A stretch of DNA of 64,000 nucleotides from Dechloromonas denitrificans (GTDB taxonomy: Bacteria; Pseudomonadota; Gammaproteobacteria; Burkholderiales; Rhodocyclaceae): assembly GCF_020510685.1 (NCBI RefSeq), contig NZ_CP075185.1:1-64000 (forward strand), written 5' to 3'. Below the pieces are notes generated by a model. That model was not told where the DNA came from, searched no databases, and worked only from the letters and a program-made list of their open reading frames with translations. The translations under genes were made by a program, and so were the position numbers. Shown here in pieces: positions 11,440 through 20,203 of this stretch (position 1 is its first letter; every line of letters begins with the position of its first letter).

Positions 11440-11861
11440 TGCTGGCGCGCATTTTTGCTGCTCTCGTATTGTGTTCATCGCTGACCGCAACGGCGGCGGA
11501 TTCGATCACTGCGACGGGGCGGACCAACGCAGAGAACTACAAGGATCGGGCGCTAGCCGGCTGCATTGCGGAAGCCTACAAAGGGACGCCGGCCGGCGAG
11601 GATGCCGCGATAACGAAAAGTGCATTCATTGAATGGACTTATTACGACGACGACCGAGGCGACCCGGCAACCGAACAGCTTGTCGAAACCTACCTGCGCC
11701 GCGACTACCGCAACCCCGTGGAAGGCTACGCCGGCGCCCGCTTCGACCTGCTTAAGTGCATCGACATGTATCACAGCCCACAACTCGACGCACAGGTCAG
11801 GCAGTACGTGCCGAAGCCCGATTGGGTCGGTGACAAGCCGAACAGGCCGAAGCGGAAATGA
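11439..11861 (+). CDS. tai4: Tai4-family immunity protein
   Basis: This is the periplasmic immunity partner of Tae4, which binds the amidase and blocks its active site. The 140 residues start with a signal peptide (LARIFAALVLCSSLTATAA) followed by a mature Tai4-like domain with ALAGCIAEAYKG and GYAGARFDLLKCIDMYHS. The two mature cysteines (about 41 and 107) match the helical family pattern. The ATG overlaps the tae4 stop (TGATG), as expected for a coupled toxin-immunity pair. The tail is Pro/Lys-rich. Confidence 0.85.
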   Translation: MLARIFAALVLCSSLTATAADSITATGRTNAENYKDRALAGCIAEAYKGTPAGEDAAITKSAFIEWTYYDDDRGDPATEQLVETYLRRDYRNPVEGYAGARFDLLKCIDMYHSPQLDAQVRQYVPKPDWVGDKPNRPKRK

Positions 11862-11954
11862 CCGCTGGCGCGTTTTTGTTTGAGAGCACTCCGGAAAAGG
11901 CGTCGCTGCGCTAGTAAGCAGTTGCTTCTCTGTCCCTTACCTTGACGGTGGCAA

Positions 11955-11983
11955 GTAAAGGCTCCAACCTTTGGAGCCTTTAC
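11955..11983 (+). terminator. Strong inverted repeat between tai4 and dtd
   Basis: GTAAAGGCTCCAA, a CCT loop and TTGGAGCCTTTAC form a 13-bp perfect stem. There is only a short T-run inside the right arm. It probably ends the tae4-tai4 transcript, 94 bp after tai4. Confidence 0.55.
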
Positions 11984-12005
11984 CCATTTCACGGAGAGCA
12001 TTTGC

Positions 12006-12458
12006 ATGCGGGTTGTCGTTCAACGGGTCAATGAAGCTTCCGTTGCGGTGGATGGGCGGACGGTTGGCCGGATCGGGGCCGGCTTGCTGGTGCTGGCCGG
12101 GTTCGAGGCGGCCGATGGCGAGGCCGATCTGGCGTGGATGGCGGGCAAGATTGTCCGGATGCGGATTTTTGCCGACGCGGACGGGGTGATGAATCGCAGC
12201 GTGCAGGAGGCCGGCGGGGAGATTCTGGCGGTTTCGCAATTCACTCTTTTTGCCTCGGTGAAGAAGGGCAACCGGCCGTCGTGGAGCCGGGCGGCGCCGG
12301 GTGAGGTGTCGCAGCCGTTGTTCGAGCGCTTCGTCGAAAAGCTGTCGGGCGAGCTGGGCAAGCCGGTGCCGACCGGGGTATTCGGGGCCGACATGCAGGT
12401 CAGCCTGATCAATGACGGGCCGGTGACGATCAGCCTGGACTCAAGGGCCCCGGAGTAA
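12006..12458 (+). CDS. dtd: D-aminoacyl-tRNA deacylase
   Basis: Dtd hydrolyses D-aminoacyl-tRNAs (such as D-Tyr-tRNA) and glycine mischarged on tRNA-Ala, recycling the tRNA. At 150 residues it has the normal length. It starts with [17 protein letters not shown] and carries the hallmark [17 protein letters not shown] motif; the Gly-cisPro-type loop near the end reads NDGPVTI. The GGAGAGCATTTGC leader supports the start at 12006. It is probably a single-gene unit after the tai4 hairpin. Confidence 0.96.
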   Translation: MRVVVQRVNEASVAVDGRTVGRIGAGLLVLAGFEAADGEADLAWMAGKIVRMRIFADADGVMNRSVQEAGGEILAVSQFTLFASVKKGNRPSWSRAAPGEVSQPLFERFVEKLSGELGKPVPTGVFGADMQVSLINDGPVTISLDSRAPE

Positions 12459-12573
12459 AGCCCTCAGCGGCCGGCCAGCGCCTGCCGGAGGCGGCCGATG
12501 CCGTCCCGCCCGCCGGCCCGGGCCGGCGTTTCTGCGGTGTTCATCGGGCCAGGCCTGGCGCTGCGTTCGAGGA

Positions 12574-13710
12574 CTATTCGGTTTTCCGGTCGCTGAGCAG
12601 GACATCCGGATAGCCTTCCGGTGCATCCTGATGGGTGTAGATCTCCTTGATCTGGAACTCCAGATCGGTCAACGCACCGTATTCGTCGGCGTAGATGTCC
12701 TTGACCCGAAGGATTTCCGGCAGCGCCCGGCGGAAGGCTGCGAGCAGTTGCGGATCGAAATGCCGGCCGTTTTCGGCATCCATCAGCTCGAGCGAGCGTT
12801 CGACGCTAAAGGCGGATTTGTACGGCCGTTGCGAGAGCAGCGCGTCGAAAACGTCGGCGATGGCGACGATGCGCCCTTCGAGCGGAATATCTTCGCCCTT
12901 GAGGCCGCGCGGGTAGCCGCTGCCGTCCCATTTCTCGTGGTGGGAGAGGGCGATGATGCGGGCCGACTCGAGCAGTTCGTTTTCGTGCTTGCCGATGATT
13001 TCGGCACCCATGATCGGGTGCTGGTGCATCACTTTCCATTCCTCCGCATCGAGTCGGCCGGGCTTCAGCAGGATCGAGTCGGGAATGCCGATTTTGCCGA
13101 TATCGTGCATCGGCGCGGTGTTGAAAATGATGTTGGCGGCTTCTTCGCCGAGGCCGTGGGCGCTGGCGATCAGCCGAGCGTAGTGGCTCATGCGCAGGAC
13201 GTGGTTGCCGGTTTCGTTGTCCTTGAACTCGGCGGCCCGGCCGAGGCGGCGGATGATCTGCTGGCGGGTCGTCAGCAGTTCCTCGGTGCGCTGGCGGACC
13301 ATCCGTTCGAGCTCGCGCGACTGATCGTAGAGGGCAAGATGGGTCCGCACCCGGGCCCGGACGATCGGCGGGCTGATCGGCTTGGTGATGTAATCGACGG
13401 CGCCGAGCGCCAGGCCGCGTTCTTCATCCTCGACGCTGGTCATCGCCGTGACGAAAATGATCGGAATCCGCCGCCGGTCGGGGTTGGCCTTCAGGCGCCG
13501 GCAGATCTCCAGGCCGCTCAGGCCGGGCATCATGATGTCGAGCAGGATCAGATCGGGCGGTTCGTCGGAATAGACGATTTTCAGCGCCTTTTCACCGGAG
13601 GTGGCGACGCGGATCCGGTAGTCGTCGCACAGCACGTCGGTCAGCAGATCGATGTTGTCCGGGGTGTCGTCGACGACCAGGATGCTTTGTTTGGGGAGCA
13701 GGTTGGGCAT
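12574..13710 (-). CDS. Response regulator with HD-GYP c-di-GMP phosphodiesterase output
   Basis: It has an N-terminal receiver domain (residues 1-125) with phospho-acceptor Asp58 in LILLDIMMPG, then a short helical linker and an HD-GYP domain. His202/Asp203 lie in MHDIGKIGIPD, then HHEKWDGSGYPRGL with GYP at 265-267 and DVFDALLSQRPYK. HD-GYP enzymes hydrolyse cyclic di-GMP to GMP, so phosphorylation would be read out as a change in c-di-GMP. The ATG at 13710 lies 16 bp after the stop of the hybrid kinase gene, which is transcribed first; the pair is a two-gene operon and presumably one phosphorelay. Confidence 0.95.
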   Translation of the reverse strand: MPNLLPKQSILVVDDTPDNIDLLTDVLCDDYRIRVATSGEKALKIVYSDEPPDLILLDIMMPGLSGLEICRRLKANPDRRRIPIIFVTAMTSVEDEERGLALGAVDYITKPISPPIVRARVRTHLALYDQSRELERMVRQRTEELLTTRQQIIRRLGRAAEFKDNETGNHVLRMSHYARLIASAHGLGEEAANIIFNTAPMHDIGKIGIPDSILLKPGRLDAEEWKVMHQHPIMGAEIIGKHENELLESARIIALSHHEKWDGSGYPRGLKGEDIPLEGRIVAIADVFDALLSQRPYKSAFSVERSLELMDAENGRHFDPQLLAAFRRALPEILRVKDIYADEYGALTDLEFQIKEIYTHQDAPEGYPDVLLSDRKTE

Positions 13711-13726
13711 GACTTCTCCGGTCCAT

Positions 13727-16700
13727 TCAGGTGGTCAGTTTGCTGCGGATTTGTTGCAGCGTGGTGAGTGCATCTTCAAATTCGTAATGACTGATCTGCC
13801 GCGCCAGGGTGTCGGCCAGGGCCGGATCGGTTTGTCCGGCCAGCCAACCCGATAGCTCTTCGAAATAACGGCCGGTTGTCGCATCGTCATTATCCAGAAG
13901 CTCCTGCAGCTCGGCCAGCATCACGTGCTGCGTGGCGCGATCGGGCGGTTCGACGCTCGGTAGCTCGGGTTCCTGGCCGATGGCCTCGGCCAGCGCGAAG
14001 ACGGGCAACAATTCGGTCGCCAGCCGGGCGATCAGCCGCTCGATCAGCGGGCCATCCGGGGCGCCGTTCTGTTTCAGCCGCTCTTCCAGTTCGCCCGCCG
14101 TGCGGGCCAGGGCGACGGCGCCGATCGTGCCCGCCAGGCCGCGCAGGGTGTGGGCCTGCAGGATCAGGCCGGGGTTGTTGCCGGTTTGCCAGGCCTGGCT
14201 CAGGCGGTCAATGACGTCGTGCTGGTTTTCCCGGAAGCGGCTGAGCAGCCGGTCATACATCTGCTGATTGCCGCCGAGGCGGGCCAGGGCGCCGGCCGTG
14301 TCGATGTCGCCGGTTGTCCTGCCGGCCGGCTCCTGCGTTTCGCCGGGGGTCGGCTGGGCCGGGCTGTCCAGCCAGCGGGCCAGTGTGGCATAGAGCATGG
14401 CGACATCGATCGGCTTCGGTATGTGATCGTTCATGCCGGCGGCCAGGCACAGCTGGCGGTCGCCGGCCAGGGCGTTGGCGGTCATGGCGATGATCGGCAG
14501 CCGGTCGTTCGGGGCCAGCCGGCGAATGTGTCGCGTCGCCTCGTAGCCGTCCATCACCGGCATCTGGCAATCCATCAGGATCAGGTCGTAGTCCTTCTCT
14601 TTGACGCGGTCGACCGCCTGTTGACCGTTTTCGGCGAGATCGACGGTCAAGCCGACGATCCGCAGCATTTCTTCGGCCAGCTCGCGATTGACCTCGTTGT
14701 CCTCGACCAGCAGGACCTGGCGCCCGGCCAGGCGGTAGGCCGGTTTGGCCGGTTCGGCCAGACGCTCGTCCGGATCGACCTCCTGGTGCAGGGCGCTGAC
14801 GATGCTGTCGAACAGTGATGAAGACGTCGCCGGCTTGCCGAGGATGGCGCCGACCGATTGGTTGCCGAGGGCGCCAAGCAGTTCTGCCTGATCGTCGGCG
14901 GTACTGATGATGATCGCCGGCTCGGCTTCGCCAGCCAGGCTTTGGCGCAGCTGGCCGAGCAGTTCGACACCATCCATCGCCGGCATTTTCCAGTCGATGA
15001 TCAGCAGGCCGAAGGGCTGGCCGGTTTGCCGGGCGGCATCGACTTCGGCCAGGGCCTCGGCGCCGCTCGCCGCCAAACGGTGCTCGATGCCCAGGGCGTC
15101 AAGCATGTGGGCGAAAACCTCGCGGGCGGCGGCGCTGTGATCGACGACCAGCGTCCGCAGGTGGGTTGGCAGGCCGATGCGGGCGGGCGTTTCAGCGTCG
15201 CCGGCGGGCAGCGCGAAAGGCATCAGGAAGCTGAAGCGGCTGCCGACGCCGGGCTGGCTGCTGACGCTGATCCGGCCGCCTTGCAGCTCGACGATGCGCT
15301 TGCAGATCGACAGGCCGAGGCCGGTGCCGCCATATTTGCGGGTGGTCGAGGTATCGGCCTGGGTAAAGGCCGAGAACAACTGGGCCTGCTGCTCGACGGT
15401 CAGGCCGATGCCGGTATCGCGCACTTCGAAGCTGAGTTCGACCAGATCGGCGTTCTTGTCTTCGAGCTTGATGGTGACGGTGATTTCGCCGGCTTCGGTG
15501 AATTTGACGGCATTGCCGACCAGGTTGAGGAGCACCTGGCCGAGCCGCAGCGAGTCGCCGATCAGCCGGTCGGGAACCTCCGGGGCGATGTCGAAGAGCA
15601 GTTCCAGGCCGCGTTCGCGGGCTTTCAGCGCCGACAGGTCGGCGAGGTGCTGCATCGTTGCATCGAGGCTGAACACGCTGCGCTCGAAGAGCATCATGCC
15701 GGCGTCGATCTTCGACAGGTCGAGAATGTCGTTGATGATGCCGAGCAGTCCCTTGGCGGCATTGTCGACCTTGCTCAGATAGTTCTTCTGGCGCACCGTC
15801 AATTCGGTTTGCAGGGCGAGGTGGGTCATGCCGATGATGGCATTCATCGGGGTGCGGATTTCGTGACTCATGTTGGCCAGGAAGTCGGCCTTGGCGGCCG
15901 CCGCCGATTCGGCCGCCGCCCGCGCCCGGCCGGCTTCGCGCTCGGCGTCCTTCTGGGCGGTGATATCGACGATCACGCCGATCAGGCCGCCCGGCGTGGC
16001 GTCGGGGGCACGAAAGCCGCTGACCGAATAGAGCGTGTCGCGCAGGCTGCCGTCGGCCGACGTCATCTGCGCTTCGCGGACGAGGCGGCTGCACGCGGCG
16101 ATGGTCGCTTCATCCTCGGCTTGGTATGCCTGGCGTGCGGCTTCCGGCAGATACGCGAGGTCGAGTACCCGTTTGCCGATGAAGGCGCGTCGCTCGACGC
16201 CGAAAAATTCTTCATAGGCCTGGTTGCAACCGAGGAAGCGGGTATCGGCTCCCTTGTAGAAAATGGGGTTGGGAATGGTGTCGAGCAGGGCCTGCAGGAA
16301 GGCGAACTGGCGGATCAGTTCGCGTTCGATTTCGCGCCGGTCGGAAATGTCGAGCACGGTAATCAGCAGCGAGTCGAGTTCGCCATTTTCATTGCGCACG
16401 GCGGCGATCTGCACGTCGCCCCAGCGCGGCTGGCCGCTCTGGTCGACAAATTCGAATTCGCTGCGCAGGCCGCTGCCACCGGCGTCGGCCACGCTGGCCA
16501 GGGCGGCCCGCATGCGCGCCTGTTCCGGTGCGGTGAGGACGTCGGTGTCCGGGTTCTGCAGCAGCACTTCGATCGGGTAGCCGATGAAATCGGCAAAGGC
16601 ACGATTGACCCGGGTCGGTAGTTGATCCGGGCCGAGGCTGATGATGCCGACCGCCGCATTGTCGAAGATGGTCCGGAAGAAGGCTTCCCGCTTCTGCAGG

Positions 16701-18031
16701 CTGCCCTGGCTCTGGCGCAGGGCCAGGGTCCGTTCGGCGATCTTCTGTTCGAGTTCGGCGTTGGCTTCCTGCAGCGCCAAGCGGGCGCTCTGCAGTTGGC
16801 GGCGCATGCCTTCGAGGGCCGTCGCCAGTTGGGTCACTTCGCGCCATGGCGCAGCGGTGACCACCGGCTGCTCGAGTTCCAGTCGACCGATCCGTTCGCT
16901 GGCTTCGGCCAGGGCCTTGAGCGGTTCCCCGAACTGCCCGGCGATACGGATGGCGACGGCCATGCCGAGGGCGAGGGCGGAGAGCGTGATCAGGCCAAGC
17001 AGGAGCAGATCCTGGCTGGTAATCGGGACGAAATCGCTTTCCGGCGCGACGACTCCCAGCCATACCGGCTGGGCGCTTCCGGTGAGCGGCTGGAAGAGGC
17101 TGAGCCAGCGCCCGTCCGGTCGGTGCAGCGGGTGCATCCGGCTGGCCGGGCTGGGGTCGGCGCGCCAGCGCCGAAAGCCCTCGGCCAGTTCGCCCAGGCC
17201 AAGTTCGTCGGCGGTTTTGAGGACTGCGGCATTGATCGAGTCGCGGTCGTGGAAGCGCGGGTCGCGGGGCGGCGCGATCAGCTTGCCGTCATCCTGAAAC
17301 AGGGCGGCCTGGCCGTGGCTGCCCGGGGCCAGCCGCGTCGTGTATTCGGCGATGCTGCTCAGGCGGACATCGTGGCCGATGATGTAGGTGCTGCCGTCGC
17401 GGCCGGTCCAGCGCATGGCGGCAGTGATGCCGGGGTCGCCGGTGGTGTAGAAGATGTACGGCTCGGTCCAGTGAATGGCCTGGTCGCTGCTCAGGGCCAT
17501 GCCGCCGGTGAACCACGGGCGCTGGCGGGCATCGTAGTCGCGTTCGCGCAGTTCGACGCTTTCGATCTCGCGGCGCGCATTCCAGGTGATCCAGTAAGTC
17601 TGTTGGCCCCACTCGGCCGGGTTGCTCAGGCGATTGATCCAGCGCCCGTCTTCACCGAGCAGGAGCAGGATCTCGCGGCCGGATTGATGGGCCAGGATGA
17701 CCGAGGCGATTTCGCCATGATTGGCGATGATCGGGAAAAAGAACTCGTTGAAGCGCTGCAGTTCGGCGTGTTCGAGGTCGCCGGCAACCCCCCAGCCCTG
17801 GCTGCTGCGCAGCGTGGCTTCGACGGTTTTCAGCAGTTGGCTGTAGCGCGCTTCGACCTGTTCGGCGGCAAGCCGCATCTGGCTTTCGCCAAGCCGATCG
17901 ATGGTCGGGCGGCCGATCAGCAGATAGAGGCAGAGGGTGAAGGCGGCGAGGGCGAAAAGGATGAGCAGCCCGATCCGCAGGACCAGACTGTTGGCGAAAC
18001 CAGGCTTTCTGAAGGAGACGTCCTTCAACAT
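13727..18031 (-). CDS. Large hybrid sensor histidine kinase (Cache-like/PAS/HisKA/REC/REC/HPt)
   Basis: The 1434 residues read as a complete phosphorelay. In order: a membrane helix near 13-40; a periplasmic Cache-like sensor to about 335; a second helix near 340-366; a HAMP/coiled-coil stretch; two PAS domains (about 447-565 and 575-690); HisKA with His723 in FLANMSHEIRTPMNAI; an HATPase with NLVGNAVKFT, DTGIGL and GGTGLGLSIC; a first receiver; a second receiver with Asp1154 in LILMDCQMPVMDG; and an HPt domain with His1294 in QAHTLRGLAGTIGA. The first receiver begins LVVDHSAAARE, with His where the second acidic residue is usual, but keeps Asp in IIDWKMPAMDG. Phosphate probably ends on the HD-GYP regulator just downstream. 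Confidence 0.95.
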   Translation of the reverse strand: MLKDVSFRKPGFANSLVLRIGLLILFALAAFTLCLYLLIGRPTIDRLGESQMRLAAEQVEARYSQLLKTVEATLRSSQGWGVAGDLEHAELQRFNEFFFPIIANHGEIASVILAHQSGREILLLLGEDGRWINRLSNPAEWGQQTYWITWNARREIESVELRERDYDARQRPWFTGGMALSSDQAIHWTEPYIFYTTGDPGITAAMRWTGRDGSTYIIGHDVRLSSIAEYTTRLAPGSHGQAALFQDDGKLIAPPRDPRFHDRDSINAAVLKTADELGLGELAEGFRRWRADPSPASRMHPLHRPDGRWLSLFQPLTGSAQPVWLGVVAPESDFVPITSQDLLLLGLITLSALALGMAVAIRIAGQFGEPLKALAEASERIGRLELEQPVVTAAPWREVTQLATALEGMRRQLQSARLALQEANAELEQKIAERTLALRQSQGSLQKREAFFRTIFDNAAVGIISLGPDQLPTRVNRAFADFIGYPIEVLLQNPDTDVLTAPEQARMRAALASVADAGGSGLRSEFEFVDQSGQPRWGDVQIAAVRNENGELDSLLITVLDISDRREIERELIRQFAFLQALLDTIPNPIFYKGADTRFLGCNQAYEEFFGVERRAFIGKRVLDLAYLPEAARQAYQAEDEATIAACSRLVREAQMTSADGSLRDTLYSVSGFRAPDATPGGLIGVIVDITAQKDAEREAGRARAAAESAAAAKADFLANMSHEIRTPMNAIIGMTHLALQTELTVRQKNYLSKVDNAAKGLLGIINDILDLSKIDAGMMLFERSVFSLDATMQHLADLSALKARERGLELLFDIAPEVPDRLIGDSLRLGQVLLNLVGNAVKFTEAGEITVTIKLEDKNADLVELSFEVRDTGIGLTVEQQAQLFSAFTQADTSTTRKYGGTGLGLSICKRIVELQGGRISVSSQPGVGSRFSFLMPFALPAGDAETPARIGLPTHLRTLVVDHSAAAREVFAHMLDALGIEHRLAASGAEALAEVDAARQTGQPFGLLIIDWKMPAMDGVELLGQLRQSLAGEAEPAIIISTADDQAELLGALGNQSVGAILGKPATSSSLFDSIVSALHQEVDPDERLAEPAKPAYRLAGRQVLLVEDNEVNRELAEEMLRIVGLTVDLAENGQQAVDRVKEKDYDLILMDCQMPVMDGYEATRHIRRLAPNDRLPIIAMTANALAGDRQLCLAAGMNDHIPKPIDVAMLYATLARWLDSPAQPTPGETQEPAGRTTGDIDTAGALARLGGNQQMYDRLLSRFRENQHDVIDRLSQAWQTGNNPGLILQAHTLRGLAGTIGAVALARTAGELEERLKQNGAPDGPLIERLIARLATELLPVFALAEAIGQEPELPSVEPPDRATQHVMLAELQELLDNDDATTGRYFEELSGWLAGQTDPALADTLARQISHYEFEDALTTLQQIRSKLTT

Positions 18032-18159
18032 TCCACATCCCCCTTTGGTTGGGTGCCCGCGCGCTGATCCTCGTTATATGCCGATACGGCTGCCTATCCT
18101 GACAGTTTGCCAAACAGATATACGGCGTGCCGCCGGGGGTGTCAAGCGCCGGTGGCGGC

Positions 18160-19188
18160 TCAGGGAACGACGGTCAGGGCCGGCGTCTGGCCAATGAACG
18201 AGAGGCGCTGGTGCAGGGCTGCGGTGACGAAGATCTGCTCGTCGCGGTCGACCCGCAAAACCAGGCCGATATTCATTTTCTGCGCCATTTCCCGCCAGTG
18301 GTCCGGCCCGGCAATGAAAATCGGCTTGGAGCTGGCATCGGACAGCGTGCCGGCCTTCGGGCTGGCCGGGATGACGACGGTCACCGCCTGGGTATGGTCG
18401 GCCGGGTAGCCGCTGCGCGGATCGAGCAGATGCGGGTAGCGTTTGCCGTCGACCTCGAAGAAGCGCTGATAGTCGCCGGAGGTCCCGATTGCTTCGCCGT
18501 CGTCCAGTTCGACGGTGGCGAGTGGCCCCGGCTGGCGCGGGTGCTGGATGCCGACCTTCCACTTGCGGCCTTCCTTGCTGCCGAGCGCCATGACGTTGCC
18601 GCCGATGTTGATCAGTGCGTTGTGGATGCCCTGGCTGTGCAGGATGGCCGCCGCGCGGTCGAGCGCGACGCCTTTCAGGTAGCCGCCGAAATCGAGGGCG
18701 AGCCGGCGATTGCGGCTGCTGACGGTGGTCCCGCTGATCGTCAGGTCGGCGATCGACGGCTTGCTGGCCAGCCAGCTGTCGATCTCGGCGGGCGGCGGCA
18801 ATTCGGCCTTGAACTCGTCGGCCTGAAAGCCCCACAGCTTGATCAGCTGGCCGATGCCCGGGTCGAACAAATAATCGCCCTGGCGGCTGAGTTGCTGCGC
18901 CTCGCGGACCAGATCGGCCAGTTCGGGCGTCACTTGCTGCGGCCGCCCGGCGGCAATGGCCAGATTCAGCGCGGTCAGCTCGGATTGCTGCCAGGCATGG
19001 TAGGCGCGGTGCAGGCGGTCGAATTCATGCAGCACGGCGGCGATGGCCTGCCGCCCCTGTTCCGGCGCGACGCTGACGACGATGACTTCAACCCGCGTGC
19101 CGAACACATAGGCCTGCTGCTCCTGCAACGGCGTTCGGCTGCAGGCGGCCAGGCACAGCGCCGCCAACAGAATCAGGTAATGCCGCAT
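18160..19188 (-). CDS. apbE: FAD:protein FMN transferase (ApbE lipoprotein)
   Basis: ApbE covalently attaches FMN to Thr/Ser of target flavoproteins such as NqrB/RnfG-type subunits, and acts in the periplasm. The 342-residue protein begins with a lipoprotein signal (LAALCLAACS, lipid Cys16). It continues with YVFGTRVEVIVVS, a Gly-rich DFGGYLKGVALDRAAAIL segment and INIGGNVMALG, then the C-terminal LDPRSGYPA and SDASSKPIFIAG motifs. Its start overlaps the end of gshB by 16 bp, making gshA-gshB-apbE one minus-strand operon. Confidence 0.94.
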   Translation of the reverse strand: MRHYLILLAALCLAACSRTPLQEQQAYVFGTRVEVIVVSVAPEQGRQAIAAVLHEFDRLHRAYHAWQQSELTALNLAIAAGRPQQVTPELADLVREAQQLSRQGDYLFDPGIGQLIKLWGFQADEFKAELPPPAEIDSWLASKPSIADLTISGTTVSSRNRRLALDFGGYLKGVALDRAAAILHSQGIHNALINIGGNVMALGSKEGRKWKVGIQHPRQPGPLATVELDDGEAIGTSGDYQRFFEVDGKRYPHLLDPRSGYPADHTQAVTVVIPASPKAGTLSDASSKPIFIAGPDHWREMAQKMNIGLVLRVDRDEQIFVTAALHQRLSFIGQTPALTVVP

Positions 19189-20192
19189 GCGTGCTCGATG
19201 GCGGTGATGAAGGCGCCGGCGACGTCGAAACCCGTTTGCTGGCGGATTTCGACCATGCAGGTCGGGCTGGTGACGTTGATTTCGGTCAGGCTGCCGCCGA
19301 TCACGTCGATGCCGACCAGCATCAGGCCGCGCTTGAACAGCAGCGGGGCGAGGGTCTCGGCAATTTCGTGGTCGCGCGGCGACAGTTCCTGAGCCACGCC
19401 GGTCCCGCCGACGGCCAGATTGCCGCGCGTTTCACCGGCCTTGGGAATGCGGGCCAGGCACCAGGGGACGACCTTGCCGCCGATCAGCAGGATGCGTTTG
19501 TCGCCCAGGCTGATTTCCGGCAGGTAGCGCTGCGCCATCACCGTGCGGGTGCCTTCGTGGGTCAGCGTTTCGATGATGACGTTGCGGTTCGGATCGTTGC
19601 GGTGAATGCGGAAAATCTGGCTGCCGCCCATGCCGTCGAGCGGCTTGAGAATGACGTCGCGGTGTTCGTCGACGAACTGCTGCAGGCGGTGCATGTCGCG
19701 GGCCACCAGCGACGGCGGGGCGAATTGCGGAAATTCGGCAATCGCCAGCTTCTCGGAGTGATCGCGCAGGGCGCGCGGCCGGTTGAAGACGCGTACCCCG
19801 TCGGCCTCGGCCCGTTCGAGCAGCCAGGTCGCGGTCAGGTACTCGAAGTCGAACGGTGGGTCCTTGCGCATGATGACCGCGTCGAAACTCTTCAGCGGCA
19901 GCCATTCCCGGCCTTTTTCCCGATACCAGTCGTGGTCGTCCGGGCGCATGTGCATATGCACCGCTTCGCCATGGACCCCGCCGAGGTGGCCGGCTTCGGT
20001 CTGCCGCCAGCCGAGTGTCGCGCAGTCGATGGTGAACACCTCATGACCGTGCTTCTCGGCCGCCCGCATCATGGCAATCGAGGAGTCCTTCCAGGCTTTC
20101 AGCTCGCCGAGCGGGTCGACGACGAAGGCCAGGCGCAGCGACTGGCTGCTACCGCCGAGGAGATGCTTTTCAAAATGTAGTTGCTGGGTCAC
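19173..20192 (-). CDS. gshB: Glutathione synthetase
   Basis: GshB is the ATP-grasp enzyme that adds glycine to gamma-glutamylcysteine to make glutathione. It has the typical LRLAFVVDPLGELKAWKDSS N-terminus, AVIMRKDPPFDFEY, VILKPLDGMGGSQIFRI and FVGIDV-like LVGIDVIGGSLTEINVTSPT. The length of 339 residues includes about 18 extra N-terminal residues relative to E. coli; an internal start is possible. It lies 11 bp after gshA and overlaps apbE. The NVTSPTC motif near the end is characteristic. Confidence 0.96.
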   Translation of the reverse strand: MTQQLHFEKHLLGGSSQSLRLAFVVDPLGELKAWKDSSIAMMRAAEKHGHEVFTIDCATLGWRQTEAGHLGGVHGEAVHMHMRPDDHDWYREKGREWLPLKSFDAVIMRKDPPFDFEYLTATWLLERAEADGVRVFNRPRALRDHSEKLAIAEFPQFAPPSLVARDMHRLQQFVDEHRDVILKPLDGMGGSQIFRIHRNDPNRNVIIETLTHEGTRTVMAQRYLPEISLGDKRILLIGGKVVPWCLARIPKAGETRGNLAVGGTGVAQELSPRDHEIAETLAPLLFKRGLMLVGIDVIGGSLTEINVTSPTCMVEIRQQTGFDVAGAFITAIEHACGIT

Positions 20193-20203
20193 CGGGTGGC
20201 TTT

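Noticed and set aside
12468..12545. A 26-codon minus-strand frame after the HD-GYP stop
   Set aside because: Too short, GC-driven and without a ribosome-binding site.
14858..18067. Long open frames on the plus strand opposite the hybrid kinase
   Set aside because: They arise from high third-position GC of the kinase gene; no family motif, no ribosome-binding site and no conserved residues are visible, while the minus strand encodes a complete kinase.
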